A stretch of DNA of 64,000 bases from Parasporobacterium sp. (GTDB lineage Bacteria; Bacillota; Clostridia; Lachnospirales; Lachnospiraceae), in the NCBI GenBank assembly GCA_017510065.1, contig JAFWOB010000055.1, forward strand, positions 39,032 through 103,031, written 5' to 3'. The notes under the pieces are model-generated. The model was not told the origin of the DNA. It saw only the letters and a list, made by a program, of their open reading frames with translations, and made no database searches. The first letter of the stretch is position 1, and every line of letters starts with the position of its first letter. The translations under genes and the position numbers were made by a program. This document shows, in pieces, positions 16,712 to 25,134 of the stretch.

Positions 16712-19675
16712 TTATGCAAATAAGTTTTCCACACGGTCAAACAGGTCTTTGTCTTCTTCTATTTTGCTTTCTCCGCCTACCACACAGAGCCGTTTCATGG
16801 AAAGAGCCTTTCGGATCAGCGGAGCGAGTGCCCGGATATCCTCTGCGGTAGTATCAATGATCTCCTCCCGTGCTTTCTGGATATCCTCCTGCCGGATCCC
16901 GGTCAGATAGGCATTCATATCCCTGGCACCTTTCTGGGCGGGAGTGAGGGGCGTATCAACCGTACTCATGGTGCCGATGATGTATTTGGTCAGTTCTCTT
17001 TCATCCGGATCGAATTGTTCCAGATACTCCGGTATTCTGTCATACACTTCATTGGTTCTTCTAAGGTTCGGATCCCTGTAGGAAACAAATACACAGTTTC
17101 CGTCAGGAGAAGCATTGCACATACATCCGTAAGCTCCTCCCTGTACACGGACATTAAACCACAGATAATCAAACCTCATGATGGTCAGAAATACTTTCAT
17201 ACTGCCCCTGTAATCAGCGCCTCTTTCCGAATACCTGCCGCACCTTGCCACATACTGGACGGCAGAGGATGACCGGAATGCTTCATTCCCGCTAAACAGC
17301 ACATTGTCAAACAGCGTGTATTTCCTGCTGTTTACCGGCAGACTGTTTACTTCATTGGACTTCTGTCCGGACTGTTTGGAAAACTGCTCCAGTTCTTTCC
17401 GGAATGAAACAAGTTCCTTTGTAAACAGCGCATAGCCTTCCTGATCGCCGGTGAAGCTGATGACCAGATTGGACGGTTTCAGGATCGTACGGATGATAAA
17501 GAGCAGTTCTTCGGACAGGCGCTTTCTTTCCCGGTCAAAATTCTTCTCCAGGTCCTCTACAAATCGATAAAAAGCGATCCCGTTGATCTTTTCCCGAACG
17601 GCAGATGATTCCGAATAGTAGGAGGCTGCCCTGACAGAGGCGGCGACATGTCCCATGGAATTAAGGGACATTTGCAGCTTGCTTTTCAGTTCCGCAATGA
17701 TCTCGTACAAACGCTTTCCGTCATCATAATGGCTATGGAACAGGATCTCCTTTACCAGGTCCATGGCAGCAGAAATATTGCAGTTCAATACCCGGAAGGA
17801 AAGATCCGTCAGCAGTGAATAGCTGCTGTCATCATAACGATCCGCATAGATCCCGGTATCAGCGGACATTCCTCCTGTAACGATATTGATCTCATCATTC
17901 AGCCCGGCGTAGGTATAGTGATCCGTGTCCACAAAACTGACCACGGATTTCAGCAGGCTCAGATAAGGCAGTTTCTCGCAGGGGATCTCGTTCGCATCAA
18001 AAAACAGGCTGACATAGGCGATCCCGTTTGTGGCATAGTCATGACGTACGATCCGGAATCCTTCCGCTTCCTCTTCCAGATTGGAAAACTCCGGTGCTTT
18101 CCGGTCAATATCTGTTCTTTCCAGCAGCGGTATACACTTCTTCAGTTCAGCAGGATCTTCCTGTTCCTGATACCCGGCCAATGCCTTTGTCTCATTTACG
18201 AGGTTTTCAATCTGCTCTGCAGTCAGTGACTGTTTGAATGCCTGCAGTTTATCTCTTACCTGCTGTTCCCGTTCTGCCTCCATCCCCCTCTTGGGAGTCA
18301 GGACCACAAGGGCGCTGTTCCTGCTGTCTGCCAGATATTCCCTGATCATCTGTTCATAATACCCGGTATCAATCTGTTCCCTCAGGAAACGGAATGTATC
18401 GGAACATTCGATATGCATCAGAGGAGCATTATCATCATAAAGCCAGCTGTCCAGGGCATTCAGGCCGTATATAAGCCCTTTGGGATACCCACCGAAATCT
18501 GCTTCCTTGTATTTGAATTCCAGACTGTTCAGGCTGGCCGTAAGGGATCTATGGTTCAGCTGTCCATCTGCTGCTTTGCGGAATTCATCATTAATGATCT
18601 CCAGAAACCGTTCCGCCTGGGAAGCCTCTGCATTTTTGGAAATGATGGAAAAATATTCCTGCTTCAGTCCCGTGTCAAACCCGGACAGAATATCCTTGCC
18701 GATCCCCTCATCAAGAAGCCTCTGCCTCACAGGAGCTCCCTGTGTATCCACAAGAGCATACTGGATCATCTGCATGGCGTAATACTTGTACGGATCCAGA
18801 TTTGTACCGCAGTGAATGTTATAGCTCAGGTAAGTGTTGTTTTCTTCCGGCTCATCTTCCGATATGGCATATTCTTTTTGTACAACAGCCATCTGCTCAA
18901 AATCCGGCTGTGTCAGGATCTCGGAATCCACCCTGATCGCTTCATAATGTGACAGGTATTCTCTGTCCATCCAGTCCAGACGTTCCTCCGGATCCATATC
19001 TCCGTACAGGAAAATGTAACTGTTTGAAGGATGATAATAAGTCCTGTGAAAATCAAGGAACTGCTCATAGGTCAGATCCGGGATAAATGCAGGATCTCCA
19101 CCGGATTCATGCCCGTAAGTGGTATCCGGAAACATGGCATGCAGTGTTTCCCGTTCCAACACTCCTTCCGGAGAAGAAAAAGCACCCTTCATTTCATTGA
19201 ATACGACACCGTTATATTCAATGGGAGCATCCGCATCGTTTATGCTGTAATTCCATCCTTCCTGTTTCAGGATTTCCGGATGCTTGTAGATATTGGGATG
19301 AAAGACCGCATCCATGTAAACGCTCATCAGGTTTTTAAAATCCTTGTCATTCATGGAAGCACACGGATAGACAGTCTTATCCGGGTAGGTCATAGCGTTC
19401 AGGAAAGTATTCAGAGAGCCCTTAACGAGTTCTACAAAAGGATCTTTCAGCGGATATTTTTCAGATCCACACAGAACCGAATGCTCCATGATATGCGCAA
19501 CACCGGTATCATCTGACGGAGTCGTCCGGAATCCCACATAAAACACTTTGTTCTTATCATCGTTTGACAGAAGGAAGACCCTGGCCCCGGTTTTCGTATG
19601 GCGCAGCAGATAGACCCTGCTGTTCAGGTCCTCTGAATCTTTTTCAAATACAGTCGTATAATTGCGAAAACTCAT
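16712..19675 (-). CDS. M16C-family zinc metallopeptidase (presequence-protease-like)
   Basis: A 987-residue insulinase-superfamily peptidase with the inverted zinc motif HIMEH at residues 61-65 (zinc ligands His61 and His65, catalytic Glu64) and a downstream NEMKGAFSSPE segment carrying the third ligand. Full length matches the presequence protease (PreP) subfamily, with two M16 halves joined by a helical linker. No signal peptide is seen, so it acts in the cytosol, probably degrading short unstructured peptides. A good GGAGG site precedes the start. The gene is 18 bases from ftsY and 15 from era, all in one direction. Confidence 0.93.
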   Translation of the reverse strand: MSFRNYTTVFEKDSEDLNSRVYLLRHTKTGARVFLLSNDDKNKVFYVGFRTTPSDDTGVAHIMEHSVLCGSEKYPLKDPFVELVKGSLNTFLNAMTYPDKTVYPCASMNDKDFKNLMSVYMDAVFHPNIYKHPEILKQEGWNYSINDADAPIEYNGVVFNEMKGAFSSPEGVLERETLHAMFPDTTYGHESGGDPAFIPDLTYEQFLDFHRTYYHPSNSYIFLYGDMDPEERLDWMDREYLSHYEAIRVDSEILTQPDFEQMAVVQKEYAISEDEPEENNTYLSYNIHCGTNLDPYKYYAMQMIQYALVDTQGAPVRQRLLDEGIGKDILSGFDTGLKQEYFSIISKNAEASQAERFLEIINDEFRKAADGQLNHRSLTASLNSLEFKYKEADFGGYPKGLIYGLNALDSWLYDDNAPLMHIECSDTFRFLREQIDTGYYEQMIREYLADSRNSALVVLTPKRGMEAEREQQVRDKLQAFKQSLTAEQIENLVNETKALAGYQEQEDPAELKKCIPLLERTDIDRKAPEFSNLEEEAEGFRIVRHDYATNGIAYVSLFFDANEIPCEKLPYLSLLKSVVSFVDTDHYTYAGLNDEINIVTGGMSADTGIYADRYDDSSYSLLTDLSFRVLNCNISAAMDLVKEILFHSHYDDGKRLYEIIAELKSKLQMSLNSMGHVAASVRAASYYSESSAVREKINGIAFYRFVEDLEKNFDRERKRLSEELLFIIRTILKPSNLVISFTGDQEGYALFTKELVSFRKELEQFSKQSGQKSNEVNSLPVNSRKYTLFDNVLFSGNEAFRSSSAVQYVARCGRYSERGADYRGSMKVFLTIMRFDYLWFNVRVQGGAYGCMCNASPDGNCVFVSYRDPNLRRTNEVYDRIPEYLEQFDPDERELTKYIIGTMSTVDTPLTPAQKGARDMNAYLTGIRQEDIQKAREEIIDTTAEDIRALAPLIRKALSMKRLCVVGGESKIEEDKDLFDRVENLFA

Positions 19676-19693
19676 AAATCCTCCTGTCCGTCA

Positions 19694-20548
19694 TCAGTTA
19701 AACAGGGACTGGGCATACTCTTCAGCATCAAAACGCTTCAGGTCATGAATGCCCTCTCCGACCCCGATAAACTTCACCGGAACGCCCAGTTCTTTGGAAA
19801 TGGCCACTGCTATGCCGCCTTTAGCCGTTCCATCCATTTTTGTCAGGATAATACCGTCTACTTTCATGATGCTCTTAAACTCTTTTGCCTGCTGCAGTGC
19901 ATTCTGTCCTGTAGCGGCATCTAACACGATCAGGTTTTCCCTGACAGCATTCGGGAATTCGGAAGACAGGATCTTGTCGATCTTGGAAAGCTCATTCATC
20001 AGGTTCTTTTTATTATGGAGACGGCCGGCTGTATCACAGATCATGATCTCCCCGCCTCTTGCCCGGGCAGCAGCAGCGCCGTCATAGATCACGGAACCCG
20101 GATCCTGTCCTTCATTTCCGGATACCATATAGCATCCGGTACGTTCTGCCCAGATCTTAAGCTGGTCCATGGCAGCGGCACGGAATGTATCCGCACCGAC
20201 AAGGATCACATTCTTTCCCCGGTTTTTATAATCATCAGCAAGTTTTCCGATACTGGTCGTCTTGCCTACGCCGTTGACGCCGATCACCATGATCACGCAG
20301 GTCTTATCTTCGAAATCATAGGCATCCTCCGGGACCTTCATCATATCGGCAACCCGGCGTATCATAAATGCCTTTGCTTCTTCCTGAGTCTTAACCTCAT
20401 GAAACCTGACGTTCACTTCCAGCGCTTCCGACAGTTCCATGCTGGCCTGTACGCCCATATCACCGAGGATCAGCTGCTCCTCCATTTCTTCATAGAAAGC
20501 ATCATCGATCGGCGTTCCTTTTTTAAACAGTTTTGAAAAGAATCCCAT
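19694..20548 (-). CDS. ftsY: Signal recognition particle receptor FtsY
   Basis: A 284-residue SRP-family GTPase that docks SRP-ribosome complexes at the membrane. It has the N domain (about 1-85) and G domain with G1 [14 protein letters not shown], the DTAGR motif and a [10 protein letters not shown] guanine-specificity segment. The long acidic A domain of enterobacterial FtsY is absent; only a short basic amphipathic N-terminus remains, as in many Gram-positive bacteria. GGAGG lies just upstream of the ATG. Confidence 0.97.
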   Translation of the reverse strand: MGFFSKLFKKGTPIDDAFYEEMEEQLILGDMGVQASMELSEALEVNVRFHEVKTQEEAKAFMIRRVADMMKVPEDAYDFEDKTCVIMVIGVNGVGKTTSIGKLADDYKNRGKNVILVGADTFRAAAMDQLKIWAERTGCYMVSGNEGQDPGSVIYDGAAAARARGGEIMICDTAGRLHNKKNLMNELSKIDKILSSEFPNAVRENLIVLDAATGQNALQQAKEFKSIMKVDGIILTKMDGTAKGGIAVAISKELGVPVKFIGVGEGIHDLKRFDAEEYAQSLFN

Positions 20549-20587
20549 TTTCTTCCTCCGTAATTATATACTGAGATCCCCGGCTTT

Positions 20588-21439
20588 TCAGCCGGCCGGA
20601 GACTCCAGCGTAAATCTTCCGATCTTCCCGTTGCGGAAATTCTCCAGCAGAAGGCCGGAAGCTCTCAGTGTATCATAACTGCCGCCTTTCAGAAGGCATC
20701 CTCTGGCAGCTGCGATCTTCAGCAGCACATCCAGCGGTTTTTCCTGATCGTCGGTCTCGATCCCGTAAAAAGCCTCGAGGCTTCCGGGATAACGTTTTCC
20801 CAACAATTTTATCAGCTCCAGGGACAGTTCTTCCGTATTCATGATCTCGTCCCTTATGGATCCGATCGCAGCCAGTTTGATCCCCACATTCTGGTCTTCA
20901 AATTTCGGCCAGAGAATCCCGGGTGTATCAAGAAGTTCCAGGGTGTCGCTGATGCGGATCCACTGTTTTCCCCTGGTTACGCCGGGTTTGTTGCCGGTCT
21001 TTGCAGACGCTTTTCCGGAAAAGGAATTGATAAATGTGCTTTTTCCTACATTGGGAATTCCGGTAACCATCGCTCTTACCGGTCTGTTGCGGATCCCTCT
21101 TCTCTTATCCCGTTCAATCTTTTCAGCACAAGCTGCCCGCACAAACGGACTGATCTTTTTCAGATCTGCTCTGTTAAGGGAATTGACAGGACACACCAAA
21201 AAGCCCTGTTCTTCAAACCAGGTCTTCCACTCCGAAGTCGCTTTTTCATCCGCCATATCCGCTTTATTCAGCAGGATCAGCCGGGATTTCCCTTTCGCCA
21301 TCTCATCGATGTCCGGATTCCTGCTGGAAAACGGGATCCTGGCATCGGTCAGTTCGATCACAAGATCGATCAGCTTCAGGTCTTCGGTCATCTGTCTTTT
21401 TGCTTTGGTCATATGACCGGGATACCATTGTATATTCAT
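20588..21439 (-). CDS. rbgA: Ribosome biogenesis GTPase RbgA (YlqF)
   Basis: A 283-residue circularly permuted GTPase for late 50S subunit assembly. The permuted order is visible: G4 (LLNKAD, about 58-63) comes before G1 (GIPNVGKST, about 125-133) and G3 (DTPG, about 172-175). The start MNIQWYPGHM matches the family N-terminus, so the start is secure. No ribosome binding site precedes it; TTTTTTAGTT is what lies there. The candidate -10 box ends nine bases before the ATG, so the mRNA is probably leaderless or nearly so. It heads the rbgA-ftsY-M16C-era-recO gene string. Confidence 0.95.
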   Translation of the reverse strand: MNIQWYPGHMTKAKRQMTEDLKLIDLVIELTDARIPFSSRNPDIDEMAKGKSRLILLNKADMADEKATSEWKTWFEEQGFLVCPVNSLNRADLKKISPFVRAACAEKIERDKRRGIRNRPVRAMVTGIPNVGKSTFINSFSGKASAKTGNKPGVTRGKQWIRISDTLELLDTPGILWPKFEDQNVGIKLAAIGSIRDEIMNTEELSLELIKLLGKRYPGSLEAFYGIETDDQEKPLDVLLKIAAARGCLLKGGSYDTLRASGLLLENFRNGKIGRFTLESPAG

Positions 21440-21448
21440 AACTAAAAA

Positions 21449-21477
21449 ATTTTATCACAGACGATAAACTTTTTCAT
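21449..21477 (-). promoter_or_regulatory. Candidate promoter of rbgA
   Basis: On the minus strand ATGAAA (21472-21477) and TAAAAT (21449-21454) are 17 bases apart, with an extended TGTGA before the -10 box. It is almost the mirror image of the rplS promoter on the other side of the hairpin. The -10 box ends nine bases before the rbgA start codon. Confidence 0.55.
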
Positions 21478-21500
21478 TAATTATTTCTGGTATTTTTATT

Positions 21501-21569
21501 GCCGCGGGATCATGACCGCCTCAAAAACAATCAGCGAATGCGTTTTTGAGACGGTCATGATCCCGCGGC
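21501..21569 (-). repeat. Long-stem hairpin element, loop family B, copy 2 (inverted)
   Basis: Arms 21501-21528 and 21542-21569 pair over 28 bp with one C-A mismatch at the tenth pair from the loop, the same distance as in copy 1 near 6.8 kb. The 13-base loop AATCAGCGAATGC is the exact reverse complement of the copy 1 loop; AAAAC and GTTTT close it in both. The rest of the stem is unrelated to copy 1 and is GC-rich in an A/T-rich gap. It lies between two outward-facing promoters, so it should not be in either transcript. Confidence 0.85.
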
Positions 21570-21596
21570 CACTACAAAATTATCTAAAAATAATCC

Positions 21597-21625
21597 TTGA
21601 AAAAGTTTATCGCCTGTGATAAATT
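21597..21625 (+). promoter_or_regulatory. Candidate promoter of rplS
   Basis: TTGAAA (21597-21602) and TAAATT (21620-21625) are 17 bases apart, with TGTGA directly before the -10 box. The predicted transcript begins just before the L19 leader hairpins. Confidence 0.6.
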
Positions 21626-21640
21626 ATTTCGTGCTGTGAA

Positions 21641-21677
21641 ACAGATGGTCCTCTGTTACGTAGGCAGCGTGGCTGCC
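21641..21677 (+). promoter_or_regulatory. Candidate L19 ribosomal protein leader
   Basis: Two short hairpins lie in tandem in the rplS 5' untranslated region: ACAGA/TCTGT with a six-base loop (21641-21656) and GGCAGC/GCTGCC with a three-base loop (21663-21677). A two-hairpin leader is known for rplS in Firmicutes. The match here is by architecture and position. Confidence 0.5.
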
Positions 21678-21722
21678 CGAGAAGTATTAAGAACATCGAA
21701 TATTTTAAAGGAGGTCACAAGC

Positions 21723-22070
21723 ATGAATGAGATTATCAGAAAGATCGAGGCAGGTCAGCTGAAAGAAACAGTTGACGACTTCAGAGTAGGTGATACGGTT
21801 AGGGTATCAGCCAAGATCAAAGAAGGCAACAGAGAGAGGATCCAGGTATTCGAAGGTGTAGTCCTGAAACGTCAGGGCGGCGGCGCCAGAGAAACATTCA
21901 CCGTCAGAAAAACATCCAACGGTGTCGGCGTCGAAAAGACCTGGCCGCTTCACTCCCCGACAGTTGAATCCATCAAGGTTGTCAGAAAAGGTAAAGTCCG
22001 CAGGGCGAAACTGAACTACCTGAGAGACAGAGTCGGTAAGAAAGCAAAAGTAAAAGAAGTTGTCAGATAA
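21723..22070 (+). CDS. rplS: 50S ribosomal protein L19
   Basis: A 115-residue protein of normal L19 length with the conserved [18 protein letters not shown] and [10 protein letters not shown] blocks. L19 sits at the interface of the subunits. The ATG at 21723 has AAAGGAGG seven bases upstream; in-frame codons further up belong to the leader and are not used. It is a single-gene unit with its own promoter, leader and terminator, divergent from rbgA, a gene also concerned with 50S assembly. Confidence 0.98.
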   Translation: MNEIIRKIEAGQLKETVDDFRVGDTVRVSAKIKEGNRERIQVFEGVVLKRQGGGARETFTVRKTSNGVGVEKTWPLHSPTVESIKVVRKGKVRRAKLNYLRDRVGKKAKVKEVVR

Positions 22071-22075
22071 TTCTG

Positions 22076-22110
22076 ATAAAAGGGACGATCCTGGATCGTC
22101 CCCTTTTATT
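22076..22110. terminator. Bidirectional terminator between rplS and hemW
   Basis: AAAAGGGACGATC pairs with GATCGTCCCCTTTT across a three-base loop, with one bulged base. A T-run follows on the plus strand and TTTTAT follows on the minus strand, so it can end both convergent transcripts. Confidence 0.85.
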
Positions 22111-22126
22111 TTTCCCTGTGTTTTTT

Positions 22127-23302
22127 TCAGGAAGTCAGCAGAAATTCTGCCAGGACTGCATTGCTGACATCCAGTCCCCTGTCCGTCAGGCGGATCTGAT
22201 CTCCTTCTGACAGGATCAATCCTTCGGAACGCAGTTTCGGTATCACACCTTCAAATGTATGATCAAGATCCTGTTTGAACAGTTCGAAGAACCGTTTTCT
22301 ACTGACACCGTCTGTAAGACGAAGTCCCAGGAACATGAATTCTTCCATCTGCTCTTCTCTGGACAGGACTTCCCGTTCTTCTATATCAGCGCCTGCAATA
22401 TATTTCGGAAGATCATCTGTATTCTTCCATCTGACATTATCGATCATGGAAGATGCATGAAGCCCCAGCCCAAGGTAATCCGTCCGTGTCCAGTATCCGC
22501 TATTATGCCGGCATTCATATCCCGGCAGGGAATAATTAGAGATCTCATAACGACGGTATCCGGCCTTTTCCAGAAAGTCACGCGTATAATAATAGATCTC
22601 CCGTTCTGTATCTTCATCCGGAAGATCCAGTCTTCCTTCCTGATAAAGCTGTTCAAAGACCGTTCCCTCCTCGATCATCAGGGAATAGGCACTGATATGC
22701 TCCGGATGAAAAGTTCCTGCCAGAAAAAGTACTTTTTTCCATGCAGAAAGAGTCTGGCCGGGGATCGCCTGCATCAGATCGATATTGATATTGGAAAAAC
22801 CGGCTGTCCGGGCTGCTTCAAATGCAGCGGCAAATGTATGAAAGTCATGCACTCTTCCCAGCATTTTAAGGTCATTGTCGTCTGTTGACTGAAGGCCGAT
22901 GCTGAGCCGGTTGATCCCGAGCCGACGGTAAAGTTTCAGTTTTTCAGGAGTAATGGATTCCGGATTGCATTCGATGGAGATCTCCACCTCAGGAAGACTT
23001 TTTTTCTGCAGATATAGCCCTCTTCTTTTTGCCCGGAAACCGGTAACCCGGAAAGAAGACATAAGGCATTCCATAAGGCGTTCTATCTGGCCGCAGTTTA
23101 AAATTGACGGGGTTCCCCCGCCAATATAAACTGAAACGACCTTTCTGTCATGATAATATCCTGCCGCAGTCTGTATCTCCCGGCAAACAGCATCCACATA
23201 TGCATCCGTCATTTCCTCACATCCTGCAAAGGAGACAAAATCACAGTAGCGGCATTTTTTCCTGCAGAAAGGAATATGAAGATATAATTCCAGCTCTTTC
23301 AT
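22127..23302 (-). CDS. hemW: HemW-type radical SAM protein (heme chaperone family)
   Basis: A 391-residue radical SAM protein with the CxxxCxxC cluster at Cys13, Cys17 and Cys20 and the GGGTPS SAM-binding motif (about 63-68). It lacks the fourth nearby Cys and N-terminal extension of true HemN coproporphyrinogen dehydrogenases, and the order lepA-hemW is the usual Firmicute arrangement. HemW delivers heme to target proteins. Older annotation as coproporphyrinogen III oxidase is unlikely to be right. It starts one base after the lepA stop codon. Confidence 0.93.
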   Translation of the reverse strand: MKELELYLHIPFCRKKCRYCDFVSFAGCEEMTDAYVDAVCREIQTAAGYYHDRKVVSVYIGGGTPSILNCGQIERLMECLMSSFRVTGFRAKRRGLYLQKKSLPEVEISIECNPESITPEKLKLYRRLGINRLSIGLQSTDDNDLKMLGRVHDFHTFAAAFEAARTAGFSNINIDLMQAIPGQTLSAWKKVLFLAGTFHPEHISAYSLMIEEGTVFEQLYQEGRLDLPDEDTEREIYYYTRDFLEKAGYRRYEISNYSLPGYECRHNSGYWTRTDYLGLGLHASSMIDNVRWKNTDDLPKYIAGADIEEREVLSREEQMEEFMFLGLRLTDGVSRKRFFELFKQDLDHTFEGVIPKLRSEGLILSEGDQIRLTDRGLDVSNAVLAEFLLTS

Positions 23303-25108
23303 TTATTTATCATCCAGTTTCAGAACACTCATAAAGGCCTTCTGCGGGATCTCCACGTTGCCGATCTGTCTCATCCGCTTCTTGCCTTCTTTCTGCTTTT
23401 CCAGAAGTTTCTTCTTTCTGGTAATGTCTCCGCCGTAGCATTTTGCAAGCACGTCCTTACGCATGGCTTTTACCGTCTCACGGGCAATGATCTTGCTGCC
23501 GATAGCCGCCTGGATCGGGATCTCAAACAGATGACGCGGGATCTCCTCTTTCAGCTTTTCACACATTTTACGGCCTCTCTCATAGGCAGTGTCTGCATGC
23601 ACGATAAAGGAAAGCGCATCAACCTCTTCCCGGTTAATCAGGATATCGAGTTTCACCAGATTGGAGGGTTCGTATCCCTTCAGTTCATAATCAAGGGACG
23701 CATACCCTTTGGACCTGGATTTCAGGGCGTCAAAGAAATCGTAGATGATCTCGTTGAGAGGAAGATCATAGCGCAGGATCGCGCGGGTCGCCTCGATATA
23801 TTCGATTTCTTTGTAAATACCTCTTCTTTCCTGACACAATTCCATGATCGGACCGATGAACTCGGAAGTCACCATGATCTCTGCCGCAACAACAGGTTCT
23901 TCCATGAATTCGATCTCGGAAGGATCCGGCATATTGGTTGGATTGGTGAGATCCAGGACCGTCCCGTCTGTTTTATGGATCTTGTAGATAACGGACGGCG
24001 CCGTCGTGACCAGATCCAGATCGTATTCCCTTTCGAGTCTCTCTTCAATGATCTCCAGATGAAGAAGTCCCAGAAAACCGCAGCGGAATCCAAATCCCAG
24101 AGCAACCGACGTTTCCGGTTCATAATTAAGGGAAGCATCATTCAGTTTCAGCTTTTCCAGGGCGTCCCTGAGATCTTCGTAATGGGCTCCATCTGCCGGA
24201 TACATGCCGCAGTACACCATGGACTGAACTTTCTTATAGCCCGGGAGAGGTTCTTCACAGGGACGGTCTTTTTCCGTGACTGTATCACCCACCATGGTAT
24301 CCCGTACGTTTTTGATGGACGCAGTAAAATACCCTACCATGCCTGCCTGCAGTTCCTCACAGGGAATAAATTTGCCGGCGCCGAAGTATCCCACTTCCAC
24401 CACATTGTAGGACGCTTTGGTCGCCATCATGTAAACCTGGGAACCGGCTTTCAGTTTTCCATCCCGCACCCGGATAAAAACGATAACCCCCTTATAAGAA
24501 TCATAAACAGAATCAAAGATCAGTGCTTTTAAAGGCGCGTCCGGATCCCCGTCCGGCGCAGGAATCTTCTCTACGATCGCTTCCAGGACAGCATCAATGT
24601 TGATCCCGTTTTTGGCGGAGATCAGAGGCGCGTCCTGTGCTTCCAGACCGATCACGTCTTCGATCTCTTCGATGACCCGGTCAGGCTCTGCACTGGGAAG
24701 ATCGATCTTATTGATGACCGGGATCACTTCCAGATCATTATCTATGGCCATATAAACATTGGCCAGGGTCTGCGCCTCGATTCCCTGTGCCGCATCTACC
24801 ACAAGAACAGCTCCGTCGCACGCCGCAAGGCTTCTGGAAACTTCGTAGTTAAAGTCCACATGACCTGGGGTGTCGATCAGATTAAAGATATATTCATGTC
24901 CATCCTTTGCATTATAGACGATACGGACGGTCTGCGCCTTGATCGTAATCCCCCGTTCCCTTTCCAGATCCATATTGTCAAGGACCTGGGCCTGCATTTC
25001 CCGTGCGGTCAGGGCTCCGGTATTTTCGATGATCCTGTCCGCAAGAGTGCTTTTTCCATGGTCAATATGCGCGATGATACAGAAGTTTCTGATATAATCC
25101 TGGTTCAT
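23303..25108 (-). CDS. lepA: Elongation factor 4 (LepA)
   Basis: A 601-residue translational GTPase of standard length. G1 is AHIDHGKST (about 13-21), G3 is DTPGHVDF, G4 is NKIDLP. Domains 2, 3 and 5 and the LepA-specific C-terminal domain follow, ending in [16 protein letters not shown]. LepA acts on ribosomes under ionic stress and in assembly. The stop codon abuts hemW. Confidence 0.98.
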   Translation of the reverse strand: MNQDYIRNFCIIAHIDHGKSTLADRIIENTGALTAREMQAQVLDNMDLERERGITIKAQTVRIVYNAKDGHEYIFNLIDTPGHVDFNYEVSRSLAACDGAVLVVDAAQGIEAQTLANVYMAIDNDLEVIPVINKIDLPSAEPDRVIEEIEDVIGLEAQDAPLISAKNGINIDAVLEAIVEKIPAPDGDPDAPLKALIFDSVYDSYKGVIVFIRVRDGKLKAGSQVYMMATKASYNVVEVGYFGAGKFIPCEELQAGMVGYFTASIKNVRDTMVGDTVTEKDRPCEEPLPGYKKVQSMVYCGMYPADGAHYEDLRDALEKLKLNDASLNYEPETSVALGFGFRCGFLGLLHLEIIEERLEREYDLDLVTTAPSVIYKIHKTDGTVLDLTNPTNMPDPSEIEFMEEPVVAAEIMVTSEFIGPIMELCQERRGIYKEIEYIEATRAILRYDLPLNEIIYDFFDALKSRSKGYASLDYELKGYEPSNLVKLDILINREEVDALSFIVHADTAYERGRKMCEKLKEEIPRHLFEIPIQAAIGSKIIARETVKAMRKDVLAKCYGGDITRKKKLLEKQKEGKKRMRQIGNVEIPQKAFMSVLKLDDK

Positions 25109-25134
25109 TCAAAATTCCTTTATCGTTTTATTCT

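Larger units (their letters stand above)
21449..21625. repeat. Large imperfect palindrome spanning the rbgA-rplS divergent region
   Basis: The sequence 21449-21488 matches the reverse complement of 21586-21625 at 34 of 40 positions, including the block TTTATCACAG(A/G)CGATAAACT. Each arm contains a promoter pointing outward. The centre holds the family-B hairpin. The whole is therefore a roughly 177-base palindrome with two nested parts separated by A/T-rich spacers. Confidence 0.75.

Noticed and set aside
22127-23302. Coproporphyrinogen III oxidase (HemN) for the radical SAM protein after lepA
   Set aside because: It has only the three-cysteine motif and the lepA-linked position typical of HemW.
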